From positions 507,489 through 571,488 of the forward strand of contig CAJNDT010005312.1 in NCBI GenBank assembly GCA_905221615.1: a stretch of 64,000 nucleotides of DNA, in the 5' to 3' direction. Each line of letters opens with the position of its first letter. The stretch's first letter is position 1. The stretch comes from Symbiodinium sp. CCMP2592. Taxonomy: Eukaryota > Sar > Dinophyceae > Suessiales > Symbiodiniaceae. The notes under the pieces were generated by a model. The model was not told the origin of the DNA and did no database searches. It worked only from the letters and a program-made list of their open reading frames with translations. The position numbers and the translations under genes were made by a program. Below, piece by piece: positions 1-12,994 of the stretch.

Positions 1-130
1 TGGTCTATGACCCTTAAACCTTTTCGTCCTGAAGGTAGAGTAGGGTTTACTATAGGGCTTGTAGGGTTTATAGGATTCATCGGGGTATAGGAGCTGGGAG
101 CTAAAGATTGGATAGCGTGTTTAGGGCTCC
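1..130. repeat. decayed piece of the 8.9-kb unit (end segment)
   Basis: The stretch resembles 14,205-14,335 and 23,137-23,267: the same order of 'ccttttcgtcct', 'gggcttg', 'agggtttata' and 'ttcatcggggtataggagct' can be read, with many substitutions. The match stops near position 110-130 and appears to resume near 5,450 (see that entry), as if about 5.3 kb lay inside an old unit copy. It holds no open coding region. Confidence 0.5.
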
Positions 131-2100
131 AGGGGTTTAGGAGTATTTCTGGTGTCTATGAGCAGCGATCCTCCTTGCAATTGCCGCCTTTAGATTCAGG
201 GTATATCTGGAACAACCCGAACTACCAGCAATTGCTTCTGCTACTTCCACAAAGGTTGTGTTGTCTTTTGCAAGTTTGATGAAGTTTTGGCTGGACTTGA
301 ACACTAAACGAGATCTTCTGGTTGGAGCTTGCAGGGCTTTGGGTTCAAAACGTAGATTCTAGCCTCTAGGCCAGGGTGCAAGCGAAGATTGGGTTTAGGC
401 TGGGGAGTTCATGGTTTCAGAGTTTTAGGATTCTAGGGCTCAGAGATGCTCAGAGTTCGTGCTTACTAGGCTTGATGGATGGTGGTCCACAGGTTCAAAT
501 GTGAGGTTTAGTTGAGAGACTACTTGCCAACAAATCGCAGGAACGACCTGTCAGCTAGACGAGAGTATAAAATCCTGTGGCACCGTAGGTTGCTGCCATT
601 TTGGGGGGCTCGAGGGTCAAGTCTCATGATCTCAGTGTCGAGCTAGCTTTGTGCTTCGTTCGGATATAGGCACCTACTGAAACGCCATCATCTTGTATGA
701 TATACTGCATAGTAATTAATATACGGTATACTCTAGTACAATATGGTATGTTTATTTTGGCCGTTTTGTGCATTGTTCTTTTCCCTCCTGTTTGCATGAT
801 GATGGTGGTGGCCGTGATATTCGTGATGATGATGATGACGATGGTGATTCCAATTCAGGGGTCACGCTTCCTCTTGTGATGCAGCTTGTCAACGATCTTC
901 CGATCAAAACTGCCAGTGGCGCTGGTGCTGGTGGTGGTGGTGGCAGCAGTCGTTGTTGGTGTTGCTGTACTCGAGGGGCATTGTAATCCTGTTCTTTTTG
1001 CTGATAACTCCGGCTCAAGCCATGAATTTCCGGAGCGCAAGTCGAGAGAAGAACTTAGAATCCGGTGCCGCTGGAGGCCAAGTTACACACGCTCCGCACT
1101 GTCTGCATGCTCTCCGTGGCAGGCCAGGTTCTGCATGAAGGGAGTTGTCTCTTGGCCTCATGTGCAAGAGTCATGGAATGAAGAGCTTCTGCTGTCAAGT
1201 CTGAAGTTCAGTTACTTGCGTCTTTGAAAGGCGCGAGCCTTGGAATTGTTCTTCTTGATGGCTTCACGTTCGTATTCTCGGCAATTGTGTTGCCCTGCCC
1301 CGTCCATGGCTTATAGCTGGACTCAAGCCAGAATCACTGCATGGATGAGGCACATGTCCCGACGATGGTTCCGGCAGTTCTGACAAATACAGGGGCCCTA
1401 ATAACTAGTGTCAGTATCTCATCTTCTCTAGGAGGTTTGCCACTTCCGCCCCGGGCCCGGGTAGAAAAGAAGACCATGCGCTCGTCAGCCCAGATCGCCA
1501 AACCGTGCCAGGCAGACGCTCCCGCCCGGCAATGTGCTGCTTTGTGCTTGGGCTGAGTGAACTTGTTCTAACTACTCTGGCGTGGTGCGATACCTTCTAA
1601 GAGGGATTCTAGGAGCGTCTTCTGTTTCCTAGGCCCTAGGCTCCCATAGAATCGACTGATGCCTCCGCTACAGCCCAGTGGTCAGCCCAGATTCTGCAAG
1701 GGGAGTGGGCGATGGAGCTGGGCACCGCTGTAGGTGTGCCTGCCCCGCGAGAAAAGATTAAAGATTGATTCTACGCTTCGATAAAGGGATCCTTCATGTG
1801 GTGGAATGTTGGGTGAGCCAAGGTTTCAAAGCTTTGCCGGAGATGCAATGTCATGTGCAGTTTCGTCGTAGTCTGCCCTCGTTGATGACGGCGGCCCTTG
1901 ACAGGTGCCAAGACACATCACTCCTGCTTCTGATGGCACTGGCAGTTAACGAACATGTGAGCCAGAAGTTCATCTTATGGGGAATCGTGCATAACCCTGT
2001 GAACGGAAGGTAAAACGCCATGAACTGGACGTTCTGGTCCTATGTTACTATACAGCGTATCATCGGGCATCTTACTGGAGCCGCCGCAATACACCCCGAT
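131..2100. other. gene-poor DNA, no gene recognised
   Basis: No reading frame here looks like a protein. The small overlapping open frames at 750-1,230 arise from a GTG/GAT trinucleotide-biased stretch (about 790-960) that is open in several frames at once. One of them contains a hydrophobic run followed by 'PAQAMNF', which superficially resembles a signal peptide, but it lacks any partner exon. TTTAGG-like words recur around 1-130 and 340-440. Confidence 0.5.
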
Positions 2101-2109
2101 TTGTAGTAC

Positions 2110-2275
2110 AGACAGAGATAGATAGACAGAGAGAGAGAGAGAGAGAGAGAGAATGATAGATACTGTAGATTGGTGGCAGATAGATACGTCGATAGGCAGA
2201 CCGATAGATAGATAGAAATAAAAACGGCTAAACATGGACAGACAGATGGAAACATGGATGGATGGATGGATGGAT
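2110..2275. repeat. GA, GATA and GGAT microsatellite cluster
   Basis: A run of GA dinucleotides (about 2,127-2,152) is followed by GATA words and then by four to five GGAT units ending near 2,275. The minus-strand Ser/Leu-rich open frames over it are translations of the repeat. Confidence 0.9.
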
Positions 2276-2567
2276 AATGGCCGACTTGCTCTTGGAAGGT
2301 ATCGCGCCCGGGCTGCTGATCACCCTAGGGCTTCGGAGGCACGCGCTCCTGACTCATGGAAGCTTCGCATTGGTTTGTGTAGCAGAACGGCGGTATGTTC
2401 CCAAGCATAGCGCTAGTATGGCAAAATGAGATTCCTACGCGATCGCTATAATTAGGCACGCGCCGCCTGCGACAGTTGCGCCGGCGGCGGTGTGCTGTGT
2501 TTGTTCGCTACAATATTGCGGGCTCCAGTTCCCACTTCGTGCTATCTTAAAAACCTCCTTCGGAGTT

Positions 2568-2692
2568 GATATATATATATATATATATATTTATTTATTT
2601 ATTTACACATATATATGTACATACGTACATATACATGCTTTATACATAGAAATATATATATATATATACACATATAATATATATATGTATAT
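2568..2692. repeat. TA/TTTA/TATG microsatellites
   Basis: TA repeats at about 2,568-2,590 are followed by TTTA and CATA units and a second TA run near 2,651-2,690. The predicted Tyr/Ile-rich peptides here are repeat translations. Confidence 0.9.
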
Positions 2693-2699
2693 GTTTCGC

Positions 2700-4670
<1,971 letters not shown>

Positions 4671-4683
4671 GGAAAAGGGGAAA

Positions 4684-4714
<31 letters not shown>

Positions 4715-5105
4715 AAAAGTAGAAACGAGATAGCGGGAGAGGAAAGGGAGGGAGAGAGAGAGTTAGCGAGCGGAGCAAACAAGAAAGAGCGGAAGCGGGA
4801 GAGGGAGAGAGAGGGAGAGAGGGTGCTGTGACAGCCTCGGATCAAGGCTTGCATTGGGTAGGATCATCGAGAGCATGAGATGTGAAGATTCGACATGAGG
4901 ACCTTTGAACATAGAAATTAGACAGCAATAGACGATAGATTTTTCAAGAACGACAACAGCCGCATGCATTTATAATATGCCTGCACAAGTGGAATGGAAA
5001 GGCTGTATTTCTTGGTTAGAACATTGCTTTTCCAGCCTACTACGATTCACAGAGAGATGTTTTTTGGCGGTTGGCTTCTGTGGACTTTGAGAAGAAGCAG
5101 TTGAC

Positions 5106-5504
5106 ATGAGTCAATTATTGACCCAATACTTGCGTGAAAACACAGAACAGCGTCAACAGATGCCAGGTGGTACAGAAAAACGTCACAACGAAACGTTGGA
5201 AAAAGAGTTGCGCGTGAACCCACAACCTACACTCGGACAAGTCCACTCCTGCGGGATAAACCGCAATCACGTTAAGGTGGGAGTGCCGCACGAAAACAGG
5301 TGTCCGGGAAAGGTTGAGGTACAAGTCGGAAATGAGCATGTTTGTGTCGCACGTGGCAGGTGCTGTTGGATGGATCATGTTGAGGTTTGGCAGACTTCTA
5401 CAGTGTCCAAACAGCACCTACACAAAATCGGAGCCAAAACGAAGGGAGCACTGCCCGAGACAATCTCTCGGGGATCCATTGGGGCAACCGGGTTGCGAGC
5501 ATAG
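5106..5504 (+). other. open frame of 132 codons, doubtful
   Basis: This is the only moderately long ATG-started frame in the first 7 kb that is not a simple repeat. The product is hydrophilic, with no recognised domain, signal peptide or repeat. Its 3' end overlaps the decayed unit copy that begins near 5,450, where the unit itself is non-coding. I think it is more likely chance than a gene. Confidence 0.12.
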
Positions 5505-5542
5505 GAAGCCTGAGAGGTCGAAGGGTGCGGGCCGGGGAGATC

Positions 5543-5905
5543 CGTTTAGGGGTTTAGGGTTTAGAGACTTCAAGAGGCCTGGATGCAAAAAAAAAAGGGT
5601 TTAGGGTCTTTAGTGATAGCACAGCAGCTACACTTCGAGAAGAAGGTTGCCGCCCCACAGATGCTTTCGCCTAACTACGCCACCATAGCGGCCCTGAACC
5701 TGGCACCCGAAGCTCAAAACCTGAATGAGGTGACCTCAGCGCCCAAGCCCTCGTGTCGGGAGCTGACATGGCCGTTCTTGCCTGGGCCTTATAGGCTTTG
5801 AGTACAGGACACAGAACTTATGGGGTTTAGGGTGTAGCGTATAAGGTTAAGGGTATACAGGGTTTAGGGTGTCGGGTAGAGGGTATAGGGTTTAGGATAT
5901 GGTGC
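5543..5905 (+). repeat. interstitial TTTAGGG-type motifs
   Basis: Several TTTAGGG words, some adjacent (about 5,545-5,565, 5,596-5,606 and 5,820-5,905), are mixed with degenerate GTATAGGG and GTGTAGGG variants. They match the plant-type telomere repeat reported for dinoflagellates. The runs are too short and too interrupted to be a telomere end. Confidence 0.7.
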
Positions 5906-6119
5906 TTAGGGTTGAAGCTTCGGGTTTCTGTCCGGTCAGAAAGCCCGAAAACCCTAGTCTAACTGTTAAGGCCCCTATATTAGACTCCTGCAGCCTGCGA
6001 ACCGTTGAAGCTTCGCTTGCAGCAGGCGACCATCTCTCTCCTGCGTGCCCACTTTCTGCTCGCTTCGTCTGCGAGCTGCAGCTGGAGGCTCGGAATCGGA
6101 AGGGATGGGCATGTACACA

Positions 6120-6244
6120 CATATACATCACATGTCTATATATATATATATATATGAATACAATGTTATGTCTGTCTATTCGTGTGTATCTGTATTTAGT
6201 TATTCATATGTGTGCGAATGTGTGTATTTACATACATGTATATG

Positions 6245-6292
<48 letters not shown>
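6120..6292. repeat. TA and TATG microsatellites
   Basis: A TA run near 6,137-6,155 and a longer one at about 6,253-6,288 flank degenerate TATG/TGTG words. They correspond in position to the TA microsatellite at 14,778-14,870 in unit 1. Confidence 0.9.
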
Positions 6293-7044
6293 CATGTCCG
6301 GCGAGTATCTGAACTTATCATTTGCTCTCTTAAGTGCCTTAAGCTATGTCCGTAACAAGGCCACTCCAAGCCTCCGAGCCGATACTTCTTGAGGATTCGA
6401 GCAAAAGATCTGGGGACCCAGGCGGTCCTGCACGGATTAGGGACCCGAAACTGAAACCCTAAACCTTGTAGGAGGGAAAAAATCCAGCCCTCAGACACTG
6501 AACTCTTAGCCTCAAGCTCCAAAGAATCCCTACAACCGTGCAAACTGCACCATCGAAATCTTAAGCGCTGAGTTTCTGAAAGCCGTAGAACTTGCAACGT
6601 GTTTGACGCCCGGAACTCCCGAACTCGAGTTCTGTGCTGTAACCACAAAATCTGTTTGGAGTAGCTCTCTTTTCATCCTCCTCAGGCCACGCGGACTTAG
6701 TGTGGAGGCGTGAAAATGCTCAGAGCTATTCTTAGTGTTTCTTAATATTGGGGTGCTTATAATAAGGATCCTGCTATTTAGGGTACTATATTGGGGTCCC
6801 CTATTTTCGGAAACTCCAAACGTTATGGCTGTATTCTTTAATATGCTGCCCGAAAACCTTTGTTCTAATTGTTAGCGCCCCTGCATTATGACAGGCTAAA
6901 ATCCTAAACCTACAGGGTATTACTGGGCCAGGTCGCTCTTTCCTCCTTCGTGCGAGAAGCTGGATGCCGTGGCGGCCGCAGCAAGGCTCAAAGTATGCCC
7001 AGTCTTTAGGATTTGCGGTTTGGGGGCAGTTTTCCTGTAGGGCT

Positions 7045-7150
7045 CCAAGTACTACTACTGCTACTGCGACGACGACTACTGCTACTGCCATTGCCGCCGC
7101 CACTGCCACTGCTGCCGCTACTGCTGCTGCTGCTGCTGCTCCGCCACAGT
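7045..7150 (+). repeat. GCT/ACT trinucleotide tract (unit 1)
   Basis: The tract is dominated by ACT, GCC and GCT triplets and is open in several frames on both strands. The same tract occurs at about 15,960-16,075 and 27,998-28,115 with small length differences (unit 3 has one more GCT than unit 2; unit 1 lacks the inserted 'gct' words seen in units 2 and 3). It lies about 560 bp upstream of each glycosyltransferase start and appears to be non-coding. Confidence 0.85.
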
Positions 7151-7709
7151 ACTACTGTAGCTAGCACTACTACCACCACCGCCGCACGTCTGTCGTGGGA
7201 CTGCAATGATTACCCATATGTTCTTCAGTGGCCTAGAAATGCTGGAGTTGCTTTCTTTTTCGTCTCGCGATCACTGCAGTGAGTAGTGCTGCTGTACTAT
7301 TCATAGTGCTTCTTATCTTTCTTGGGATTGCTGTGATCGCTACTCCTTTCTCGTCGTTACTGCTGTGGTTAGGCACGCGATTACAACGGCAGTAATTATG
7401 ACGGTTGCTGTTACTGTGATTGTTGTTCGTCAGGAGTCTTGCTGTTGCTATTTTGCTAATTACGGCTGATGTCGCTGTTGCTAGGCTGGGTGAGTCGTGA
7501 TTATTGCCATAACTAATACTATAGTCTGCGCATGAATCATTGTAACAGTGGCGTGTTTTGTCATTCTCACTAGGAGGTGCGTTTTAAATTTATAAGGTCT
7601 CGAGAGGTAGAGGTCAGGGCGCGAAGTCCGAGGGCGAATAATCTGAAACAAGTGGTGCCGAAGTTTCATTGGCTCTCTTGTACGCTCTCGAGTTTTCCGG
7701 TCCAGCTCC

Positions 7710-9309
7710 ATGGCGACCTCCTCCACACCCAGGCGTATCCTCATCGTCTACACCGGTTCAAGAGGTGACTGGCAGCCGTATGTTGTTGCTGGCACCATCT
7801 TGCGTGAAGCTGGTTACGAGGTGCATCTGTGTGGCCCAGGTGATGCTGCAGGGATGGCCGCTGACCATGACCTTCCGTTTCAACGCGTTCGTCAGAGCAT
7901 CCTCCGGAACTGGCCCGACAAATTCTCTGATGCCATCAGCCACGAGAAGATGCCCACAGTACCGGTAAGGTCTGACCGAGATGAGATGATTGCGGAGAGG
8001 AAGGCTCTCTACGATTTGTTCTCGACTTTCAAGCCAGAGCTCGTTCTCACCGCCTTTATGACCCTGATCGAGGTCAGTATCTTCAGCGAGATCTTCGACG
8101 ACATCCCTTTCGTGAACTTCGCTCTTCAGACACCGGCGGGACGTGACTGGAACATGGCCAGCATCAACCTTCCGCGATTATTGAAACCTCTGAACTGGCA
8201 ACTCAACATGTTCATGATGTCAATGATCCTCAAGATGCAACGGAAGGAGCTAGACTGCATCCCGGAAGTCTTGCCTCCGGAGCTGCGCAAGTCCATGCCC
8301 AAAAAGATCACAACGCAACCTTGGCTGGAGCACTGGTCAGAACAAGCAGTGTTTCCAAATCTTGTCGCACAAAGTACAGTCATCAATGGCGATGATTGGG
8401 GAAAGCACTACAAAACAGTCGTTTCGCTTGGTCCGCTCATGCTGGCGCCGAGCAGTCAGTCAGGGCATGAGTTTGGCAGCGACCAGATGCAGCAGAAGCT
8501 GGGCTCTTGTGAATTCGTTAAGTCGGAATTTAGTTTAAGTTGCCATTTCTCTAGTACATACTATGGTTTCCCCAATTTAGTGTATCTAAATTGCCATGTC
8601 CGTAGTACATAATAGACGATGGTTCCCTTATGATGGTAACTCAAAATAGAATCCCAGGATGGAAGACTTTCTCGCCCAGGGGGATGCTCCGGTCTACGTC
8701 GGCTTTGGGTCCATGAAGGTCTTCACGCCCAAGTATATGACTTTGCTCTGCGCCCGTGCCTTGCACCTTACCGGCCTGCGTGGCGTGATCTGTGCAGGTT
8801 GGGCGGGTATAGACCTGCAGCATGTGGAAGGTGAAGCTGACGAGTTGGAGCTGACTGAGTACATCAATCGCAACGTGCTCTTCATGCCCAAGTCACCTCA
8901 CGGCCTCCTCTTCCCGCGGTGCCAGGCCATCGTTCACCATGGTGGCGCAGGAACCATGAATGCCTCCGTCCGCTCGGGGAAACCAACCATCATCATACCG
9001 ATTTTGTTAGACCAGTATGACCATTCAAGAAAGATCAATGAGATGGGCATCGGAAAAGGCCTGAAGCATCTTCGGCATCAGACACCCTCGACAATCGCTG
9101 CAGCAATCAACGAGTGCATTAACTCGCAGTCGATCCGGACGAAGGCAGAGGAAGTTGGCTCAGCCATGCGCCGTGAAGAAGAACAGGCCCCAGTAAAGCT
9201 GACGCAGTTCATTCAGGACTACTTCCGGGACTACGTGGATGGCGGCCGCTTCAAAAGCATCATGAGAGACGCGCGAGAGCGACGAGCGCAGCAGTGCTGC
9301 AAGTGCTGA
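7710..9309 (+). CDS. UDP-glycosyltransferase, sterol-glucosyltransferase-like, copy 1
   Basis: The product is a GT-B glycosyltransferase of the GT1/GT28 type that transfers a sugar from a UDP-sugar to a lipid-like acceptor; the nearest family I recognise is sterol 3-beta-glucosyltransferase (UGT80/ATG26). Exon 1 starts at the ATG at 7,710 and has the N-terminal loop GSRGDWQPYVV near residue 16. Exon 2 has VYVGFGSM and the donor-binding stretch HHGGAGT followed by DQYDHS, as expected for this family. The total is about 480 residues, a plausible two-domain length. The intron lies between about 8,498-8,509 and 8,657 (acceptor cccag|g). The donor is unresolved: a GC donor at 8,498 keeps the frame, while the GT at 8,509 does not. 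Copy 2 has a stop inside the intron, which supports it being non-coding. There is no N-terminal signal or membrane segment. The acceptor substrate cannot be told from sequence. Confidence 0.88.
8535..8635 (+). repeat. tandem duplication inside the glycosyltransferase intron
   Basis: Two successive stretches of about 50 bp in the intron both read 'taa.ttgccat', then 'gtacata', then 'atggtt'. The same arrangement is present in copies 2 (about 17,447-17,547) and 3 (about 29,485-29,585). It may record how the intron grew. Confidence 0.6.
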
Positions 9310-9479
9310 TGCGCCCAGCAGCCAAATTCGCAGATTTCGCTGGAGCAAGGACATTCCCAAACAAGCGCCGCAGAAGACTTGGACTTACAATTAAAGCCTG
9401 AACCACACCCGGACAGTACGGATCGGAGCACAGAAGCATCGTCCACAAACTGATGTACAAAACGTTGCAAAATGTTGCC

Positions 9480-9960
9480 TCTTCTCAGAAACAGTAGCAG
9501 TTGCAGTAGCAGTGGTGGAGGTCGTAGTCGTGGTTGTGGTATCATCATTGATCGTGGCCGTAGTCGAAGCCGTAGTCGTCATCATCGTCGCATTAGCAGT
9601 GGCAGCTTCGCAGTTGGAGCCGGAGTTGCATCCTGATTGGCAGCAGTAGCTGGTCGGACGTCGGACTAGCAGCACCAGTGCTGGAAGCCGTCGGGGCGTC
9701 AGTAGAGAAAGTAATTACAATGTTACGAGTAGTCGTGGCAGAACTCGAGGTAGTAGAATTGATGGAAGTAGCCGTGGTCGTGGCACTGGCAGTGGTAGTG
9801 GTACTTCTAGTTGTAGTTGTTGTCGTCGACGTCGTTGTTGTAGAAGACGAAGACGAAGCAGAAGTAGAAGCAGGAGTAACAACAGCAGAGTGGTGGTGGT
9901 CGTAGTCGCACAGCAAACAGGCAGTGACTGTGGTAGTGACAGTGACGGTGTTAGTGGTAG
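9480..9960 (+). repeat. GTN/AGN trinucleotide-biased tract (unit 1)
   Basis: About 480 bases are built from GTA, GTC, GTG, GCA and GAA triplets, so all frames on both strands stay open and yield Ser/Thr-, Val- or Leu-only peptides. It starts about 170 bp after the glycosyltransferase stop. The same tract follows copies 2 (18,392-18,872) and, in a diverged form, 3 (about 30,430-30,990). I read it as cryptically simple DNA, possibly overlapping the 3' UTR. Confidence 0.8.
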
Positions 9961-10174
9961 CACAGTGCGCGAAGACATCACCCTATGTAATGCCGAGACT
10001 TGCATGACTGGGTCTTTCAATGGCATAATGTCATACGGCCGAAGCAAACAGAGACAGCAACGTTGATTGCAATGCAGAAGTGAATTACACACCGAGTGCC
10101 GTGGCAAGAGGAAGAATGCATCGCGACTCTTAGAAGAGGCAGAGTCTACTGCACACGCTCATTGTCAAACCAGG

Positions 10175-10235
10175 TGGGTGATTGTCAAAATTATGTTCCT
10201 GTTTTGGGTCCCTATGATAGTACGGCAACAACCCA
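10175..10235. mobile_element. internally deleted foldback element (family 'TGGGTGGTTGTC')
   Basis: The ends read 'tgggtgattgtcaaaatta' on the left and a remnant 'aaccca' on the right, with 'tacggca' inside. Full-length relatives of about 102 bp are at 31,209-31,310 and 59,619-59,721. The comparison with 31,209 at the equivalent place in the older unit shows that the right half was lost here. Confidence 0.7.
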
Positions 10236-10939
10236 TGCGTAGGGTTTCAGAGAGTCAGGAAGGTGCATCGTCGGTTCAGCCCGCCCTGATTCAATTGTCC
10301 TTGCTCACACTGCCCACTCTCCAGTGCATGTTTCTGTTCCTTGGCAGAATCCGTGGTCAATCTTCGGTTTGTCTTTTTGAGCCGACGGAGAACTCATTGT
10401 TGCCTGGTCCTTCTGTGATGTCCTCAAAGACACTTCCGAACCCCGTGCCAGTTGCTTCCCATTGGTGCAGAGTCCGATATCTCTGCGGCTCCGAAATGCA
10501 GGAAACAGTCATCGGCTTGTCTGCAAGACCACAGCAGTGAGTTTTGTTTAGGACCGTTCGTGTGCAGGATAGTGTTTGTGGTTGTTCGTTACTGTTGTGG
10601 TCTCTCCCAGTGCTCTTGCCGACATTGCGATGCTCCGGCTGATTGAAGCCGTTTCCAGTACATGCGTGCATGATTCATAGAGCCATTTGCGATTCAGTGC
10701 AAAATCGGACTGCAGATCGTTTGCTGAGAGCTGGCCGGAACCCTAACCTTCATCAATTTTTTCCGTAGTAATGCTATATTAACCTACAGTTAGTACTATA
10801 CTAATACCATAGTCTGCAAGCGCGGTCGTCCTCAGATGCCTCTTATTGGCCCGACTCCTCAGTCCTGATCATCCCTAGATCATCCGAAATCCCCAACCCC
10901 TTCAACCATCTTGAGCCCTAGTAACCGTTCTTAAGTCAT

Positions 10940-10981
10940 CCTAAACCCTCGGGTTTAGGGTTTAAGGTTTAGGGTTTAGGG
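10940..10981. repeat. head-to-head telomere-type repeats
   Basis: CCTAAACCC is followed after two bases by GGGTTTAGGG and two further TTTAGGG/TTTAAGG words, so telomere-type repeats of opposite orientation meet head to head. The identical stretch in unit 2 is at 19,852-19,893. Confidence 0.75.
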
Positions 10982-11337
10982 CTTACCCCGAATCAATAGT
11001 CTAGATTCTGTTTATTCTAGGACATCCGCTGGAAGAAGCTGCCTAGCCCTTGTACGGCCCCATAATCCCACCGCAGAGTGCCCAATACCTCTCAGTATTA
11101 TGATGATACTGCAATATTGCCACAATTCAATAGTTACTATAAAATAACTAGAATATATCTTTACTATAATAATACTGTAACCCCTCACTTGAGAATAAAC
11201 TGTGAACTTCATATAAAACTGTTTAAAACACCCTTGCCAAACAACACCCTTGATGCAATACGTATAAGACCCTCAGCTATCTATCTATATATGTATATAT
11301 ACGAATATGACAATGAGTATGAATATGGGTACACATT

Positions 11338-11418
11338 CATACATGCATGCATGCATACATGCATGCTACATGCATGCATGCATGCGTGCAGACACACGTA
11401 TATGAACAAATAAATATG

Positions 11419-11450
<32 letters not shown>
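11338..11450. repeat. ATGC tetranucleotide and TA microsatellites
   Basis: CATGCATGC words, which are self-complementary, run from about 11,342 to 11,390. A (TA)n run follows near 11,425-11,450. The copy in unit 2 is at 20,254-20,362. Confidence 0.9.
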
Positions 11451-11454
<4 letters not shown>

Positions 11455-11622
11455 CGTGCGATCAGAGGAATAGGCCGCCTAATTACTTGCAAGTGGAGCC
11501 CTGAAATTGCGAAATGGTCTCGCGACAGGGTGACTCCAAAACGCCTCAGGCGCCTGGAGGAGGGGCCGGTGCCCTTCAAGCATAGCTTGCCAGACCTGTT
11601 GGAGCACAAGGTAGCAAAGATA

Positions 11623-12706
11623 TTAGGACCTGTCCAACACGGCTGGGCTGCCGGGAGCGTGCCTGCCCGAGTCCCACTTAGCTTCCAGGGTACTCACGTG
11701 CCTGTGCATCCTCTCCTTCACTACACCGTCCCAGTCGGCATCCAGCTGTTCCTGGAATGCCTCAAACGTCTGGGTCTTTTCTCGTACAGGACTTTCACAC
11801 TTCTGGACCGTCTTGACCTCCGTGATCAGCTCTGCACACGCCACGAGCATGTTGTCAAGGACTTGTCGCGTCCACGGTCTGTCCTCGTCGCTGTCAAAGA
11901 TGAGCTCCCTCTCTGCAGCAAGGGGAACCGCGCTTCTTCGAGCTTCTTTCCCAGACAGGGCCGCCTTCGCTGGCGGAGTTCGTCCCAGCTCCTTGACCTG
12001 TGCTGGCCTCGTCACAGACCTCGATCGGGTTCTCGGCGATGGAGCTGTCATGGAAGTATAGTTGGTGAAGACAATCCGCAGGCCCAGTGCCCTTCACCAC
12101 AAGTTCCGAGAAAGGCGTGGTAGTGCCTCGTCTGGGGGCTCGACCTGCCTGCGCCGGCGTTAGCGGAGTCGTAGCCGTCCTGGTCCTCGGTGGAGACTCG
12201 GCTCGTTCATGACTGTCTGAAGACGCCGCTTGAAAAGCGCCATGGTTTCCTCGGCCATCCGCTGTCTTCCGTGCCCCCCATGAGGTCTTCTCGTCCCAGG
12301 CTTGGTCTGCTTCGCGACTGCTCCTGGCCCCCGGTTTCTTCATGAGCATCTCGGGGTTGGCCATAGCCTCCTGCAGGTCGCGGAATGCCGCCTTCTGCGC
12401 TTCCTGGCTGTCTCGCAGCTCCAAGTCGATCTTGAGTGCCTTCTTGAGGTAGCGGTCTCGCTCCTGCGTGAACTGTTTGCGCGTCCTGACCTCCGCCTTG
12501 CGGGCACTTGTGACCATCTCTTGAATGGATCGAACCAAGTCTGCCGCCTCTGACCTCTGACGTCTCCGAAGTCCTGGCAGCAGGTTGCTGCGGCACCTCC
12601 CACTCGTAGCCCTGCCCATGGTCTTCCCATCCACCATACGTGGCTTCTTGCCCATTGGCTTGCGCGTCCTGTAGAGCGCCCTGCCTTTCAAGAAGGCAGA
12701 GGTCAC
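11623..12706 (-). CDS. coiled-coil protein of unknown function, copy 1 (frame shift or short intron near 12,090)
   Basis: Read on the minus strand from an ATG ending at 12,706. The N-terminal 45 residues are very basic. Residues of about 48-120 (EAADLVRSIQEM through DLQEAM) form a charged heptad-like coiled coil, followed by a Ser/Arg/Thr-rich low-complexity region. Near 12,090 the convincing sequence moves to another frame, which continues to the stop at 11,623 and contains an acidic 'DSDEDRPWTRQVL' and a second helical part. Either a short intron or a one-base frameshift lies there; both unit copies share it. I do not recognise the protein. The segment is absent from the diverged third unit and is bracketed by microsatellites, which fits an inserted gene or a retroelement gag-like remnant. 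The overlapping plus-strand frame at 11,530-12,123 is the complement and looks like a shadow. Confidence 0.5.
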
Positions 12707-12738
12707 GGCACCAGGGTTCCAGTCCTTGTTCCCTTAGT

Positions 12739-12800
12739 CTTACATTGGATTAGTAGGAAATGGAGGAATGGGGTACGATTATAACTACTCTTACTACCAT
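12739..12800. mobile_element. left half of a foldback element (family 'CTTACCTTTGG')
   Basis: It begins 'cttacattggattagtagg', then 'aatggaggaatggggtac', then 'attataa', matching the left half and centre of the elements at 34,164 and 60,925. The right arm is missing. The unit 2 copy is at 21,651-21,712. Confidence 0.5.
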
Positions 12801-12963
12801 ATTATTACCACCATATTGCAATCATATTACTGTCAATCATAATAATACAAATAATATACGGTAATATGATGGCGTCGTCTGCACTTTCGCACTGGGGAAT
12901 GGGCTCTATACTCCAAGCAGAGGCTGCCCTCGGCTCGATCCCAAACCAGGTGTGTGTACATTT

Positions 12964-12994
<31 letters not shown>

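Larger units (their letters stand above)
5450..6895. repeat. diverged copy of the unit's spacer segment
   Basis: This is the left flank of the recent tandem array. It corresponds, with clear divergence, to the end of units 1 and 2 (about 14,315-15,500). Shared landmarks in the same order are 'gagacaat', 'ttgcgagcataggaagc', the long TA microsatellite, 'gccttaagctatgtccgta', 'ggcgtgaaaatgctcagag' and 'cgaaaacctttgttcta'. It lacks the 109-bp foldback element present at 15,054 and 27,077, so it serves as an empty site for it. No gene is seen. Confidence 0.75.

Noticed and set aside
886-1227. 113-codon frame with a hydrophobic start
   Set aside because: It is driven by a GTG-rich trinucleotide stretch that is open in other frames too; no family, no supporting exons.
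8509-8657. Simple GT-AG intron in the glycosyltransferase gene
   Set aside because: This pair of borders would put exon 2 out of frame (a TGA at the join), so the donor must lie elsewhere, for example the GC at 8,498.
9391-10107. Ser/Thr-, Val- and Leu-rich proteins on both strands (also in units 2 and 3)
   Set aside because: All three frames on both strands are open because the DNA is triplet-biased; a single coding frame cannot be argued.
11530-12123. 197-codon plus-strand frame opposite the coiled-coil gene
   Set aside because: The minus strand gives a basic N-terminus and a heptad pattern, while the plus frame has no structure; treated as a shadow, although certainty is limited.
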